Program-made: the position numbers and the translations under genes
Source of the DNA: Sporosarcina sp. JAI121
Lineage (GTDB): Bacteria > Bacillota > Bacilli > Bacillales_A > Planococcaceae
Reading direction: 5' to 3'
NCBI RefSeq assembly: GCF_013408665.1
Contig: NZ_JACCCL010000001.1
Coordinates: 169,657 to 233,656 of the forward strand
DNA length: 64,000 nt
Notes under the pieces: generated by a model
What the model was told of the DNA's origin: nothing
What the model saw: the letters and a program-made list of their open reading frames with translations, nothing else
The model's database searches: none
Shown: piece by piece, positions 53,681-61,399 of the stretch
Numbering within the stretch: position 1 is the stretch's first letter
Layout: the number at the start of each line of letters is the position of its first letter

Positions 53681-53902
53681 GTGCGTAATTACTTATTGAG
53701 GTCAGTTGAATACAAAGAGTCACTGGATATGATGTACATGGCTGCAGACGGTCAAATCTGCAAACGGAGAGTACAGGTGCTGCAGGTTGGTGAGGTATCA
53801 TTCCGAGCCTATTGTCATCTACGCGGGTCCAAGCGTACTTTTACAACTGATAACGTATTGGCACTTGTTCCCGTCATACATAAAGAAAGCCTGGTGATCT
53901 AA
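53681..53902 (+). CDS. Small WYL-type protein (73 aa)
   Basis: Short beta-rich protein with SVEYKESLDMMYMAADGQIC and VQVLQVGEVSFRAYCHLRGS, followed by KRTFTTDNVLA: the Sm-like core of a WYL domain without a DNA-binding part. Small WYL proteins of this sort occur with YolD genes in Bacillus. GTG 53681 follows GAGGAGGGAACAA. Its stop overlaps the start of the next gene by one base (TAATG), so the four genes form one operon. Confidence 0.72.
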   Translation: MRNYLLRSVEYKESLDMMYMAADGQICKRRVQVLQVGEVSFRAYCHLRGSKRTFTTDNVLALVPVIHKESLVI

Positions 53903-54270
53903 TGTCGTTAATTCCATCCGAGGCATTATCTAATTTCGAGAACATGATTTATTTACCGATGATTATACAGATTTTAGAAAGGGACCGGGAAGTTATTGAA
54001 ACAAGTTCGTTCAAATTAAGAGGGCCTTACATCAATATTGTTGAAAGTGCGTTAAAGATTGTTCGGGACGAATTGAAAGAAACAAATAGTTATGCACGTA
54101 ATAACAATTTGAAGCTAAATAAGAGGGGGAAAGATGGTAGATTTACGGAGTATGCATTTATCCACGGTGGTTACGAAGACATTCGTCGTTATTTAAACGT
54201 CCGGTTGCGAAATCGGACGGAAGAGTTAATCAATGTCTACTTTGCAATGGTAGAAATACCGAAAAACTGA
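53902..54270 (+). CDS. YhjD-like protein
   Basis: Cytosolic helical protein of 122 residues. The opening LSNFENMIYLPMIIQILERD, then REVIETSSFKLRGPYINIVE and the late YEDIRRYLNVRLRNRTEELI, match the small YhjD-type family common in Bacillus near YolD genes and in phages. No function is assigned. Second gene of the operon. Confidence 0.7.
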   Translation: MSLIPSEALSNFENMIYLPMIIQILERDREVIETSSFKLRGPYINIVESALKIVRDELKETNSYARNNNLKLNKRGKDGRFTEYAFIHGGYEDIRRYLNVRLRNRTEELINVYFAMVEIPKN

Positions 54271-54283
54271 AAGGGTGACGAAA

Positions 54284-54547
54284 ATGACAGCAATCCCAAA
54301 ACCAAAAGCATCTAGGAGTGGAGGTATCCAAGGCCCAAAACTAACCAAAACTGATTACCTTGAGATTGGTGAAAGAATCGGTGAGTCAATTGAGTTTGGT
54401 GTAAAGGTTGAAGTTATGGTATTTGCACATAAGAGGTACGACTCATATACAGGAGTCGTTAAAGGCGTTGAAGATCGGCGGGGCTTGCTATCGTTACAGA
54501 TGGGGTACGAAAACATAAACATGAATAATATTGTGAGCGTGAAATGA
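54284..54547 (+). CDS. YolD C-terminal-like small protein (87 aa)
   Basis: A basic N-terminal tail (IPKPKASRSGGIQGPKLTKT) is followed by a beta-domain (VEVMVFAHKRYDSYTGVVKG, then DRRGLLSLQMGYENINMNNI) that resembles the C-terminal half of YolD proteins. ATG 54284 lies behind AAAGGGTGA. It ends just before the full YolD gene, so it may be a diverged duplicate with a replaced N-terminus. Confidence 0.6.
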   Translation: MTAIPKPKASRSGGIQGPKLTKTDYLEIGERIGESIEFGVKVEVMVFAHKRYDSYTGVVKGVEDRRGLLSLQMGYENINMNNIVSVK

Positions 54548-54548
54548 G

Positions 54549-54890
54549 ATGTTAGAAAACAATCGCGATAGAGGTACAAAGAAATGGGCCATGTCGATGA
54601 TACTGCCGGAACATCTTGTGGAGTTAAGAAATTGGATGGAAAAGGAGCATTACGAGGAGCGGCCGGAACTAAGTGAGTGGGATTTACAAGCTATCCAGGA
54701 AGAAATTGAGGTTGCGTATAAGCGTAAATGTCAAACGTTGATAAAAACATGGAAGGATGGCAAGATCATGACGCGCGGTGCTATAATAGAAATAATTGAT
54801 GTGCATTCCAGATGCGTTGTACTCGATGACCCCTTTGGACTTGAGAGGATTCCGATTTCGGATATAGTCGGCGTGCAATGTATGGAATGA
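54549..54890 (+). CDS. YolD-like protein
   Basis: Protein of 113 residues with both YolD parts: the N-terminal helix region DRGTKKWAMSMILPEHLVEL followed by RPELSEWDLQAIQEEIE, and the C-terminal beta-domain ending DPFGLERIPISDIVGV. In B. subtilis YolD proteins (YolD, YqjX) sit beside Y-family polymerase genes (uvrX, yqjW) and are damage-inducible. No polymerase gene follows here. Last gene of the operon; a terminator follows. Confidence 0.75.
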   Translation: MLENNRDRGTKKWAMSMILPEHLVELRNWMEKEHYEERPELSEWDLQAIQEEIEVAYKRKCQTLIKTWKDGKIMTRGAIIEIIDVHSRCVVLDDPFGLERIPISDIVGVQCME

Positions 54891-54891
54891 A

Positions 54892-54929
54892 AAAACGACC
54901 CATGCGATAAGGGAGAGGTCGTTATTTTT
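54892..54929 (+). terminator. Terminator of the YolD operon
   Basis: AACGACC pairs with GGTCGTT, followed by ATTTTTA. Confidence 0.75.
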
Positions 54930-55426
54930 ATTTGATTGAAATTGTTGTTGCCCTCACATCGTATGGAAAATTTGTATTCCTCGGGTTGTCATGATATTGA
55001 CTCCTATCATCTGATAGTTTTATGGTCCGACATCGTGGTTTGGCTATATTATAGAAGAAACAGCTACAAACTCATTTGAGAAGGCGGCTTCTTATTTGGC
55101 ATTAGAGTCGTGTGCCTGTCCACATTTTTAAGTTCCCTCAAACATCCCCCAATTACTTCCCCGACCTTAACGATTTTCAACGAGCACTGACGACTTGCAG
55201 GAAATAGCTTGTTGTATCCACTTAACTTAACAGATGTTGATGCAATCGTATTTATCAACCTTGAAAACGTATTTACGAAACGCCCGATTAGTAGAATTAG
55301 TATAGCGGAAGGTGTGGATTTGAAGGTAGAAAGACAAACGTAAATATGGATTATATGGTATGCTGTTTGAAAGTTAGTAATTGGACGAATATATAAATAT
55401 GATATCATTTCCAGGAGGAATCGCTT
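54930..55426. other. Gene-free stretch with a possible gene tail
   Basis: No intact gene. 55191-55343 is an open plus-strand frame without a start (it includes TDVDAIVFINLENVFTKRPI and ends at TAA 55343) and could be the tail of a lost gene; I do not recognise it. A 114-codon minus-strand frame over the same DNA looks accidental. AGGAGG at 55413 belongs to the next gene. Confidence 0.4.
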
Positions 55427-56662
55427 TTGTTCATCGCACTTGGCTTCTTTTTATTCATGTCGTTTTACCTGTCAGGCAGTGAAACGGCGCTTACTGCAGT
55501 AAATAGGAGAAAGGTCCAGTTTCGCGCGAATCAAGGGGAGCATCAGGCTATTAAGCTGCAGAAACTGATTTCGAAACCGGACCGTATGATTACAGCAATT
55601 CTTATCGGTAATAATATCGCGAATATTATGATGCCGACTTTAGTTACAATGATAGCAATCGATAAAGGTCTGAACGTCGGTATATGGACAGGGGTTCTGA
55701 CGGTTATTATCATCGTTTTTGGCGAAGTGTTGCCGAAGACGATTGCAGCGACGTTTGCGGAACGGGTTGCCTATATTGTTTCACCTTCGATTACACTACT
55801 CGTAAAAATATTGACACCGCTGACTGCATTGCTCGGCATGTTCACAAATGTTTTCATCCGCATCATCTCAAAAGGGGCGGTGACAAATGCCACGCTTACT
55901 AAGGACGACCTTCGATCGATGGTGGACATCGCTTCTATAGAAGGAACGTTCGAGAAGGAAGAATCGAATCGTTTGAAGGAAGTACTCGATTTTGCGGAAA
56001 AAGACGTGTCTGATGTCCTCGAAACACATAGGATGGACATCGTCGGATTGCCGATTGAAGCGACGTATGAGGAAGTACGGGATACGATATTGGAACATTC
56101 CTACACCCGTTATCCCGTCTATGAAGAAAGCATGGATACGATAGTGGGCGTGTTCTATTCGAAAATGTTGATCGGATGGTCGATAGATCCCAAACGGACA
56201 CTTGGAGAGTTGATTGACCGTAATACGTTTTATGTCGTGCAATCCGCCAGTGTTGAAAAAGTGTTCAAGATGATGCTGGCGAAAAAGAAGCATATGGCAA
56301 TCGTTCTGGATGAGTATGGGGGGACGCTTGGCATGATAACTCATGAAGATATTATCGAAGAAATGATAGGTCAAGACATCGAGGATGAGACGGATATTGA
56401 CGAGGAAGTACTTGTTTATGAGAAGACGGCTAACACGTTAATATGTCATGGAAGACTTGAAATAGTTGATGCGATTGAATTGCTCGGTGTTGAATTGCCG
56501 ATGGATCATGAAACGCTTGGAGGATTTGTCCTGCAGGAGCTCGGTCATGTTCCCGAAGTCGACGAACGGTTTACATACGACCATCTGCTTTTTGAAATCG
56601 AGGAAATGGAACGCAATCGGATCACCCGAATGACGATTACAATTCGGGAAGAGTCATACTGA
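55427..56662 (+). CDS. CNNM/hemolysin-family transporter with CBS and CorC domains
   Basis: Membrane protein of 411 residues in the order CNNM (DUF21) helices (1-160), CBS pair (about 185-315) and CorC_HlyC domain (about 325-405). SGSETALTAVNRRKVQF and GNNIANIMMPTLV with FGEVLPKTIAA are the CNNM metal-site motifs; DEYGGTLGMITHEDIIEEM is the end of the second CBS. The family moves Mg2+ outward (MpfA/YhdP) or acts in metal homeostasis. The start is TTG at 55427, 8 nt after AGGAGG. Transcribed alone. Confidence 0.9.
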   Translation: MFIALGFFLFMSFYLSGSETALTAVNRRKVQFRANQGEHQAIKLQKLISKPDRMITAILIGNNIANIMMPTLVTMIAIDKGLNVGIWTGVLTVIIIVFGEVLPKTIAATFAERVAYIVSPSITLLVKILTPLTALLGMFTNVFIRIISKGAVTNATLTKDDLRSMVDIASIEGTFEKEESNRLKEVLDFAEKDVSDVLETHRMDIVGLPIEATYEEVRDTILEHSYTRYPVYEESMDTIVGVFYSKMLIGWSIDPKRTLGELIDRNTFYVVQSASVEKVFKMMLAKKKHMAIVLDEYGGTLGMITHEDIIEEMIGQDIEDETDIDEEVLVYEKTANTLICHGRLEIVDAIELLGVELPMDHETLGGFVLQELGHVPEVDERFTYDHLLFEIEEMERNRITRMTITIREESY

Positions 56663-56671
56663 TTAAACATG

Positions 56672-56713
56672 CATGTCCCCGTAACTGGTTATAACAGTTA
56701 TGGGGACATTTTG
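56672..56713 (+). terminator. Terminator of the CNNM gene
   Basis: ATGTCCCCGTAACTG pairs with CAGTTATGGGGACAT, then TTTTG. Confidence 0.88.
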
Positions 56714-56782
56714 TTTGCTGTCTAAGTTTTTGTGCCTTCTGCTATTCATTAGATAGATTGAAATATAGCATTCTTGCTAATA

Positions 56783-57548
56783 CGCTTTGGCGCTCTGGGG
56801 ATGCCTCTCGTCCTAAGCCTGGATAAGCGCTTCGCAACTAGTCTTAGGGCTTCGGCTACCCCTTTGCCGCGCCTGCGCTAGCGTGTTTGTTATCAATATA
56901 ATTCTGAATTTGAGATGTATATGTTGAAATTAGGAAATGACTAAAATTAGATATTGAGTTAATTCAAATAAGGCAACTACAGGTCGCAGATATAATCCCC
57001 GAAAATGAAATGCGCATTCTTAAACAGACTAACCAGCGAAGGCGCGTCTTAGTGGTAGCCGGAGCGATAAGACTGAAAGTGGTCTTCTTTCCAGCTTATC
57101 GCGGGAGGCATCCACAAAGCGCCGAAGCGGTAGTTGACACGATTCCCAATTGATTCCATGTGAGGTGACTTCTGCTAATCGCATTCGCTCGGTTTATGTA
57201 CACTAGCCGGTGTTTGAACCTAAATTGTAGTGAAGTAGATAGATTGAAATAAAGCACTCCTGCTAATTCGCTTTGGCGCTCTGGGGCTGCCTCTCGTCCT
57301 AAGCCTGGTTAAGCGCTTCACAACCAGTCTTAGGACCTCGGCTACCCCTTTGCCGCGCCTGCGCTAAGGTGTTCATTATCAAGAGGGTTGTGAATTTGGG
57401 ATGTATATATTGGGTTTGTGAATGAGTGAAATTCGATACTACCTTAATTCGAAGTAGACGCATTATAGGTTGTAGATTAAATCTCCGAAAATGAAATACG
57501 CATTCTTAAACAGACTAACCAGCGAAGGCATCCCCAAGCGCCGGAGCG
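56783..57548. repeat. Structured repeat array R4, right arm of the ~750-bp inverted duplication
   Basis: Cores at 56783-56882, 57033-57129, 57269-57369 and 57519-57548 (partial), with linkers between, are the reverse complement of R1 (16763-17492) read from the far end. For example the linker 57380-57478 is nearly identical to the complement of 16846-16950, including AATTTGGGATGTATATATTG. In core 57033-57129, GTGGTAGCC faces GGCATCCAC and GCGATAAG faces CTTATCGC. No gene is seen from 56714 to 57681 apart from these repeats. Confidence 0.92.
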
Positions 57549-57681
57549 TATATATTGGGCAATCCCTTATTTTAATCTCTAGCTTACATCTTTGTAAGTA
57601 TGCTGAAAGAGAATCCGATGGTTTGAAAGGTGTTTATTGCAGATAATAGGAACAACAGATAGAAGACGGGGGAGTTATCCT

Positions 57682-58227
57682 ATGAACAAAAATCTAAATG
57701 GCTTGTACGAAGAATACGGCCGATACATATATCATTTATGTCTTAAATTGACACGAAATAAAGAAGAAGCGGAAGATCTCATGCAAGACGTTTGGGTGAA
57801 AGTTGTCCGTTACAGCAACCGAATGGATACCGTGGACCATATGAAAGCGTGGCTCACAACAATTTGTATGAACACGTTCCGCGATCGATACCGGAAAGAC
57901 GTCAGAAGAAGCAAGCACGTTATGAACCAGCCCGAAACACTCGATGTGCCGATTCTTGATTTGGTTCCAAGTGACAATTTGACACCGGCGGAACTATTGG
58001 AGCAAAACGATATCCAATCAATCGTTCAACAAAAAGTTGGTGAACTGGATGTCATTTATAGAAAAACGATTGAGTATTTCTATGTCTATCAATATTCTTT
58101 GATTGAAATTGCAGAAGTGATGAAGGTATCGATTGGAACTGTGAAATCCAGATTGTTCCGTGCAAAGAAATACTTGAAAGAATTAATGATTGAAGATAGA
58201 ACGGTACAGGATTACGTTACCGCTTAA
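57682..58227 (+). CDS. ECF-type RNA polymerase sigma factor
   Basis: Sigma-70 family regulator of 181 residues with region 2 (LYEEYGRYIYHLCLKLTRNK, then EEAEDLMQDVWVKVVRYSNR, and WLTTICMNTFRDRYRK) and region 4 (IEYFYVYQYSLIEIAEVMKV, then SIGTVKSRLFRAKKYLKEL). ATG 57682 follows GGGGGAG. ECF factors are normally held by an anti-sigma factor from the next gene, but here a terminator follows and the next gene is a PLD enzyme, so control must work differently or in trans. It resembles the SigV/SigW/YlaC range; the exact group is not clear. Confidence 0.88.
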   Translation: MNKNLNGLYEEYGRYIYHLCLKLTRNKEEAEDLMQDVWVKVVRYSNRMDTVDHMKAWLTTICMNTFRDRYRKDVRRSKHVMNQPETLDVPILDLVPSDNLTPAELLEQNDIQSIVQQKVGELDVIYRKTIEYFYVYQYSLIEIAEVMKVSIGTVKSRLFRAKKYLKELMIEDRTVQDYVTA

Positions 58228-58229
58228 GA

Positions 58230-58260
58230 GCGCAGCCCTTGAAGGCTGTGCTTTTTGTTT
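58230..58260 (+). terminator. Terminator after the sigma factor gene
   Basis: GCGCAGCC pairs with GGCTGTGC around CTTGAA, then five Ts. Confidence 0.85.
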
Positions 58261-58282
58261 GCCGATAAGTGAAAAAGGGAAT
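58257..58282 (+). promoter_or_regulatory. Possible sigma-B-type promoter of the PLD gene
   Basis: GTTTGC, 14 nt, GGGAAT resembles the general-stress consensus (GTTTAA, GGGWAW) with two mismatches in the -35. It lies about 42 bp before the start. Confidence 0.35.
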
Positions 58283-58323
58283 CTAGTTATATAAATAGAT
58301 AAACTTGAAGCGAGGATGGAATC

Positions 58324-59784
58324 ATGAAAAAGAAAGACTGGAAGAAGGGATGGGGCAGAAGGAAGCGGCTCATTGTCGCCGGGCTGTCGCTGTTCGTTCT
58401 TTTTTATATAGGTGTGATAGTTTGGAATACATATAAACCGCTTCCCGAAGGTATTCCCTATGAAGGCGATTTGCACTGGACGGACGAAGTTGAAATGTTG
58501 ACCGATTTGACTTATGCACAAAATAAAGACGGGGATGGGATGGTACATGAACTTGCGATTTTTGATGAAGTGTACGCAATGATTGACCGGGCCGAACAAT
58601 TTATTGTGCTCGACTATTTCCTGTTTGATGAATACTACGATGAAGACATCGAATTCCCTGAAATCGTTCAGACGATGACAAGGAAACTACTGAAGAAGAA
58701 AAAAGAAAATCCAGATATGCCAATCATTTTCATTACGGATCCACTGAATACAGGATACGGATCTTACGAAACGACATGGTTCAAGAAGATGGAAGATGCC
58801 GGTATAGAGGTTATCTACACGGATTTGGAACCATTGCGCGACTCAACGCCGATTTATTCGGGACTCTACAGAACACTATTCCAGTGGATGGATTTCGAGA
58901 AGACGGGATGGATTGCGAATGTGATGTCGAGTAAAGCGCCGAAGATGACACTTGCCTCTTATATCACCTTGCTGAATGTCAAAGCGAATCATCGCAAGAC
59001 CGTCGTGACGGATAAAGAAGCGCTGGTATCATCGGGAAATCCGCACAACGCCAGCGGTTTCCACGGTAACGTTGCATTGAAAGTGAAAGGAATGGTACTG
59101 AACGACATTTTGGAAGCTGAAGAGGCGGTCGTTAAGTATACAAATGGCGGCTCATTGCCACGTGTTGAAGAACCGGAACAGGATGGCGGGCAATATGCTG
59201 TTCAATATTTGACGGAGAAAAAGATTCTTGATGCTCTTCTCGATGATATTGCCAAAGCGCAAAAAGGAGACACCATTCGCCTTGGAATGTTTTATATCGC
59301 AAAACGTGATGTTGTGAATGCACTTATCGATGCGGCAAACCGCGGTGTCGATGTGTCGATGATTTTAGATCCGAATGAAAACGCGTTCGGTACTGAAAAG
59401 ACGGGGCTGCCAAATAGGCCGGTTGTACAGGAAATGCTGGAGGATTCGAATGGGAAAATTGATGTCCGCTGGTACAATACAGTCATTGGACAATATCACA
59501 CGAAGCTTGTCGTCGTCCAGACGGCCGATGAAACATATATTGCAAACGGCTCTGCCAATTTAACAGAGCGCACGCTGGATGATTATAACTTGGAAGGAAA
59601 TCTGCGTGTCATAGCGTCAAATGACAGTGAGCTTGCCAATGAGATAGATGCCTACTTTAGTAGGCTTTGGAATAATGAAGATGCATTGTATACGCTAGAC
59701 GTAGAGGAGTATCAAAATAATTTCACTTTCTTCCAACGCGGTATCTACAGTTTGCAGAAACTGCTTAAATTGACGAGTTATTGA
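58324..59784 (+). CDS. Phospholipase D-family (cardiolipin-synthase-like) membrane protein
   Basis: Protein of 486 residues with one N-terminal membrane helix (LIVAGLSLFVLFYIGVIVW) and two PLD half-sites. The first reads NHRKTVVTD (about 221-229), a complete HxKxxxxD; the following motif is SSGNPHN. The second reads YHTKLVVVQ (about 391-399) with GSANLT; the usual Asp is Gln, so it is HxKxxxxQ. Both His residues that form and resolve the phospho-enzyme are present, so activity on phospholipid head groups is still possible. The ATG follows GCGAGGATGG. Transcribed alone. Confidence 0.85.
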   Translation: MKKKDWKKGWGRRKRLIVAGLSLFVLFYIGVIVWNTYKPLPEGIPYEGDLHWTDEVEMLTDLTYAQNKDGDGMVHELAIFDEVYAMIDRAEQFIVLDYFLFDEYYDEDIEFPEIVQTMTRKLLKKKKENPDMPIIFITDPLNTGYGSYETTWFKKMEDAGIEVIYTDLEPLRDSTPIYSGLYRTLFQWMDFEKTGWIANVMSSKAPKMTLASYITLLNVKANHRKTVVTDKEALVSSGNPHNASGFHGNVALKVKGMVLNDILEAEEAVVKYTNGGSLPRVEEPEQDGGQYAVQYLTEKKILDALLDDIAKAQKGDTIRLGMFYIAKRDVVNALIDAANRGVDVSMILDPNENAFGTEKTGLPNRPVVQEMLEDSNGKIDVRWYNTVIGQYHTKLVVVQTADETYIANGSANLTERTLDDYNLEGNLRVIASNDSELANEIDAYFSRLWNNEDALYTLDVEEYQNNFTFFQRGIYSLQKLLKLTSY

Positions 59785-59800
59785 GGCGGAGGAGATTTTT

Positions 59801-59936
59801 ATGGTCGGTTGGAGGGCGGATATGGTCGGTCGTTGAATATATATGATTGGTTATAGAGTATTTATGGTCGGTCACGGGACGAATACGGTCGGTCGACACT
59901 CTAATACGGTCGGTTAGCAAATAGTTATGGTCGCAT
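59801..59936. repeat. 21-bp phased repeat array, copy 2 (seven units)
   Basis: Units start at 59801, 59822, 59843, 59864, 59885, 59906 and 59927. The 10-mers are ATGGTCGGTC or close variants; as in copy 1, unit 3 is ATGATTGGTT and unit 6 starts with ACGG. The 11-bp spacers do not match those of copy 1. The array lies in the convergent space between the PLD gene and the SE1832 gene. Confidence 0.9.
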
Positions 59937-59952
59937 GTGAAATCTTTCAAAT

Positions 59953-59989
59953 GAAAAAGGCTATCCTATGCACTGGATAGCCTTTTTTG
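59953..59989. terminator. Bidirectional terminator before the SE1832 gene end
   Basis: AAAAAGGCTATCC pairs with GGATAGCCTTTTTT. Confidence 0.88.
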
Positions 59990-60175
59990 TCATTCGAATT
60001 CTGCAAGCTGCTGATTCAGTTCGGCTAGATCGTCTTCCAACTTAGCGAGACGAATTTCGGCTTTCTTGACGAAGCTATTGTTGCCGGTCGATTCGAGCTT
60101 CTCGATATCGCCTTGCAGATTGATATAATCCATTTTAAGTTCAGCGATTGCTGATTCCACTTGACGTTTATTCAT
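59990..60175 (-). CDS. SE1832-family small protein (61 aa)
   Basis: Small protein that is almost entirely one charged coiled coil (SAIAELKMDYINLQGDIEKL, then ESTGNNSFVKKAEIRLAKLE). The LxxDYxxLQGDxEKxESTG pattern is that of the SE1832 family of staphylococci and bacilli. GAGGTGTTTTCCTT-type ribosome sequence precedes the ATG. Function unknown; it follows the SpsG/PseG-like gene by 24 bp on the opposite side of the strand order and may share its message. Confidence 0.75.
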   Translation of the reverse strand: MNKRQVESAIAELKMDYINLQGDIEKLESTGNNSFVKKAEIRLAKLEDDLAELNQQLAEFE

Positions 60176-60199
60176 AAGGAAAACACCTCGGCTTTTTCC

Positions 60200-61291
60200 T
60201 CAGTGTAGCATATCGGTTGTTTCTTTTCCTGCTTCGCCGCTAGTATTGCGCTTCGGATACTCCAGATAATAGCGTATCGCTTCGCATACGGCGTCTTTTC
60301 CATCGCCGATGCCAAGTGCGGTTTGCCGTGCAATCGCTTTTTTACGGAGCGGCTCGTGCAGAAGTGGTTCCATGATGGCGTTAAGAAGACTGGACTGCTT
60401 CACTTTACGACCGAGGCCAAGATGAATGAAGCCGTGCTGTTCTTTCGGAAAGGCGAGTCCCAGTTCAAAGTCGTTTTGCGCAAGGACGACACACGGGATT
60501 CCCATCACTGCAACCTCATACGGCATATAGCCCGATGCGCATAAAATGATATCTGCGGATGCATAAACTTCCGCGGTATTGTATGGTTGCTCTACTATGG
60601 CGGTGTTACGTCTTCCGAGAGCCATCATTTGAAGGGTACTCGTATCGTGGGAATACCGTTCACCGATGAGGGCGGTCACTTTCAAGGGGATCTGAAGTTG
60701 CATGATGTGCCGCAATGCCCGGTACGTCAAGTTTCCCTCATCCTCTTCACCGAATGAAATTACGAGATGGGGGATAGGGCCGATCTGTCCTTTGCGGAGA
60801 CCGATGTTTTTATAAGCGTCCATCCGTTCATCAGCAATGAAGCTCTCCCGTCCAAGCACGTAATGGTCCGGAACTGTATCATTCGTTTCGGCATACAATG
60901 TTTGAAATACAAGGTCGGCGCATTTGCCGCCATCGCCGAAATCATCGAAATGGAGGATGGCCGGAACGAGCTCGGCAATCTTTTCAACTTCTTCAGATAT
61001 CGTTGAACCGCTGTCGCGTAGAAGAAGATCGGGTTTGATGGTTGCTAGCGCCTGTAGAAACAATGTAGTAGAAGCGGCCGATACCGATTTGAATCCTTTA
61101 GGCGCAGGTGGGGAATCTGCCCCGCAAATGAATACGATATTTGTTTCATCCGCCAGGTCATTTGCAATCATCGCCGCTCTGCGTGCGGGGTATGTCCCTT
61201 TTCCGTCCGAGCGGGAAATGTGGATAGCGACTGTTTGTTTTCGTTGTCCGTTTATTGGAATCACCCTTTCATGCTCAATTGTCAAATTCAT
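60200..61291 (-). CDS. SpsG/PseG-like protein (GT-B fold)
   Basis: Protein of 363 residues related to the spore-coat polysaccharide protein SpsG and the nucleotide-sugar hydrolase PseG. The glycosyltransferase-B-like fold is suggested by VAIHISRSDGKGTYPARRAA near the start, LRDSGSTISEEVE with AILHFDDFGDGG, and the C-terminal donor-site region ADIILCASGYMPYEVAVMGI followed by PCVVLAQNDFE. ATG 61291 follows AAGGTGATAGGG. No other sps or pse genes adjoin it. The reaction is not assignable by eye. Confidence 0.72.
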   Translation of the reverse strand: MNLTIEHERVIPINGQRKQTVAIHISRSDGKGTYPARRAAMIANDLADETNIVFICGADSPPAPKGFKSVSAASTTLFLQALATIKPDLLLRDSGSTISEEVEKIAELVPAILHFDDFGDGGKCADLVFQTLYAETNDTVPDHYVLGRESFIADERMDAYKNIGLRKGQIGPIPHLVISFGEEDEGNLTYRALRHIMQLQIPLKVTALIGERYSHDTSTLQMMALGRRNTAIVEQPYNTAEVYASADIILCASGYMPYEVAVMGIPCVVLAQNDFELGLAFPKEQHGFIHLGLGRKVKQSSLLNAIMEPLLHEPLRKKAIARQTALGIGDGKDAVCEAIRYYLEYPKRNTSGEAGKETTDMLH

Positions 61292-61399
61292 CCCTATCAC
61301 CTTATGTAAAGAACTATTAAGATATGTCTTTATTTAGTGGATAGAATCCAGGGGTATGGTAAACTAGCATTATTTCAATTTGGAAACGGAGTGATTCCA

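Noticed and set aside
55064..55408. 114-codon minus-strand frame
   Set aside because: Composition and sequence are not protein-like and no ribosome site precedes it; the plus strand of the same DNA has a better but still startless frame.
59765..59950. 61-codon minus-strand frame over the second 21-bp array
   Set aside because: Same reason: the open frame follows from the 21-bp period; no ribosome site is visible and it overlaps the end of the PLD gene.
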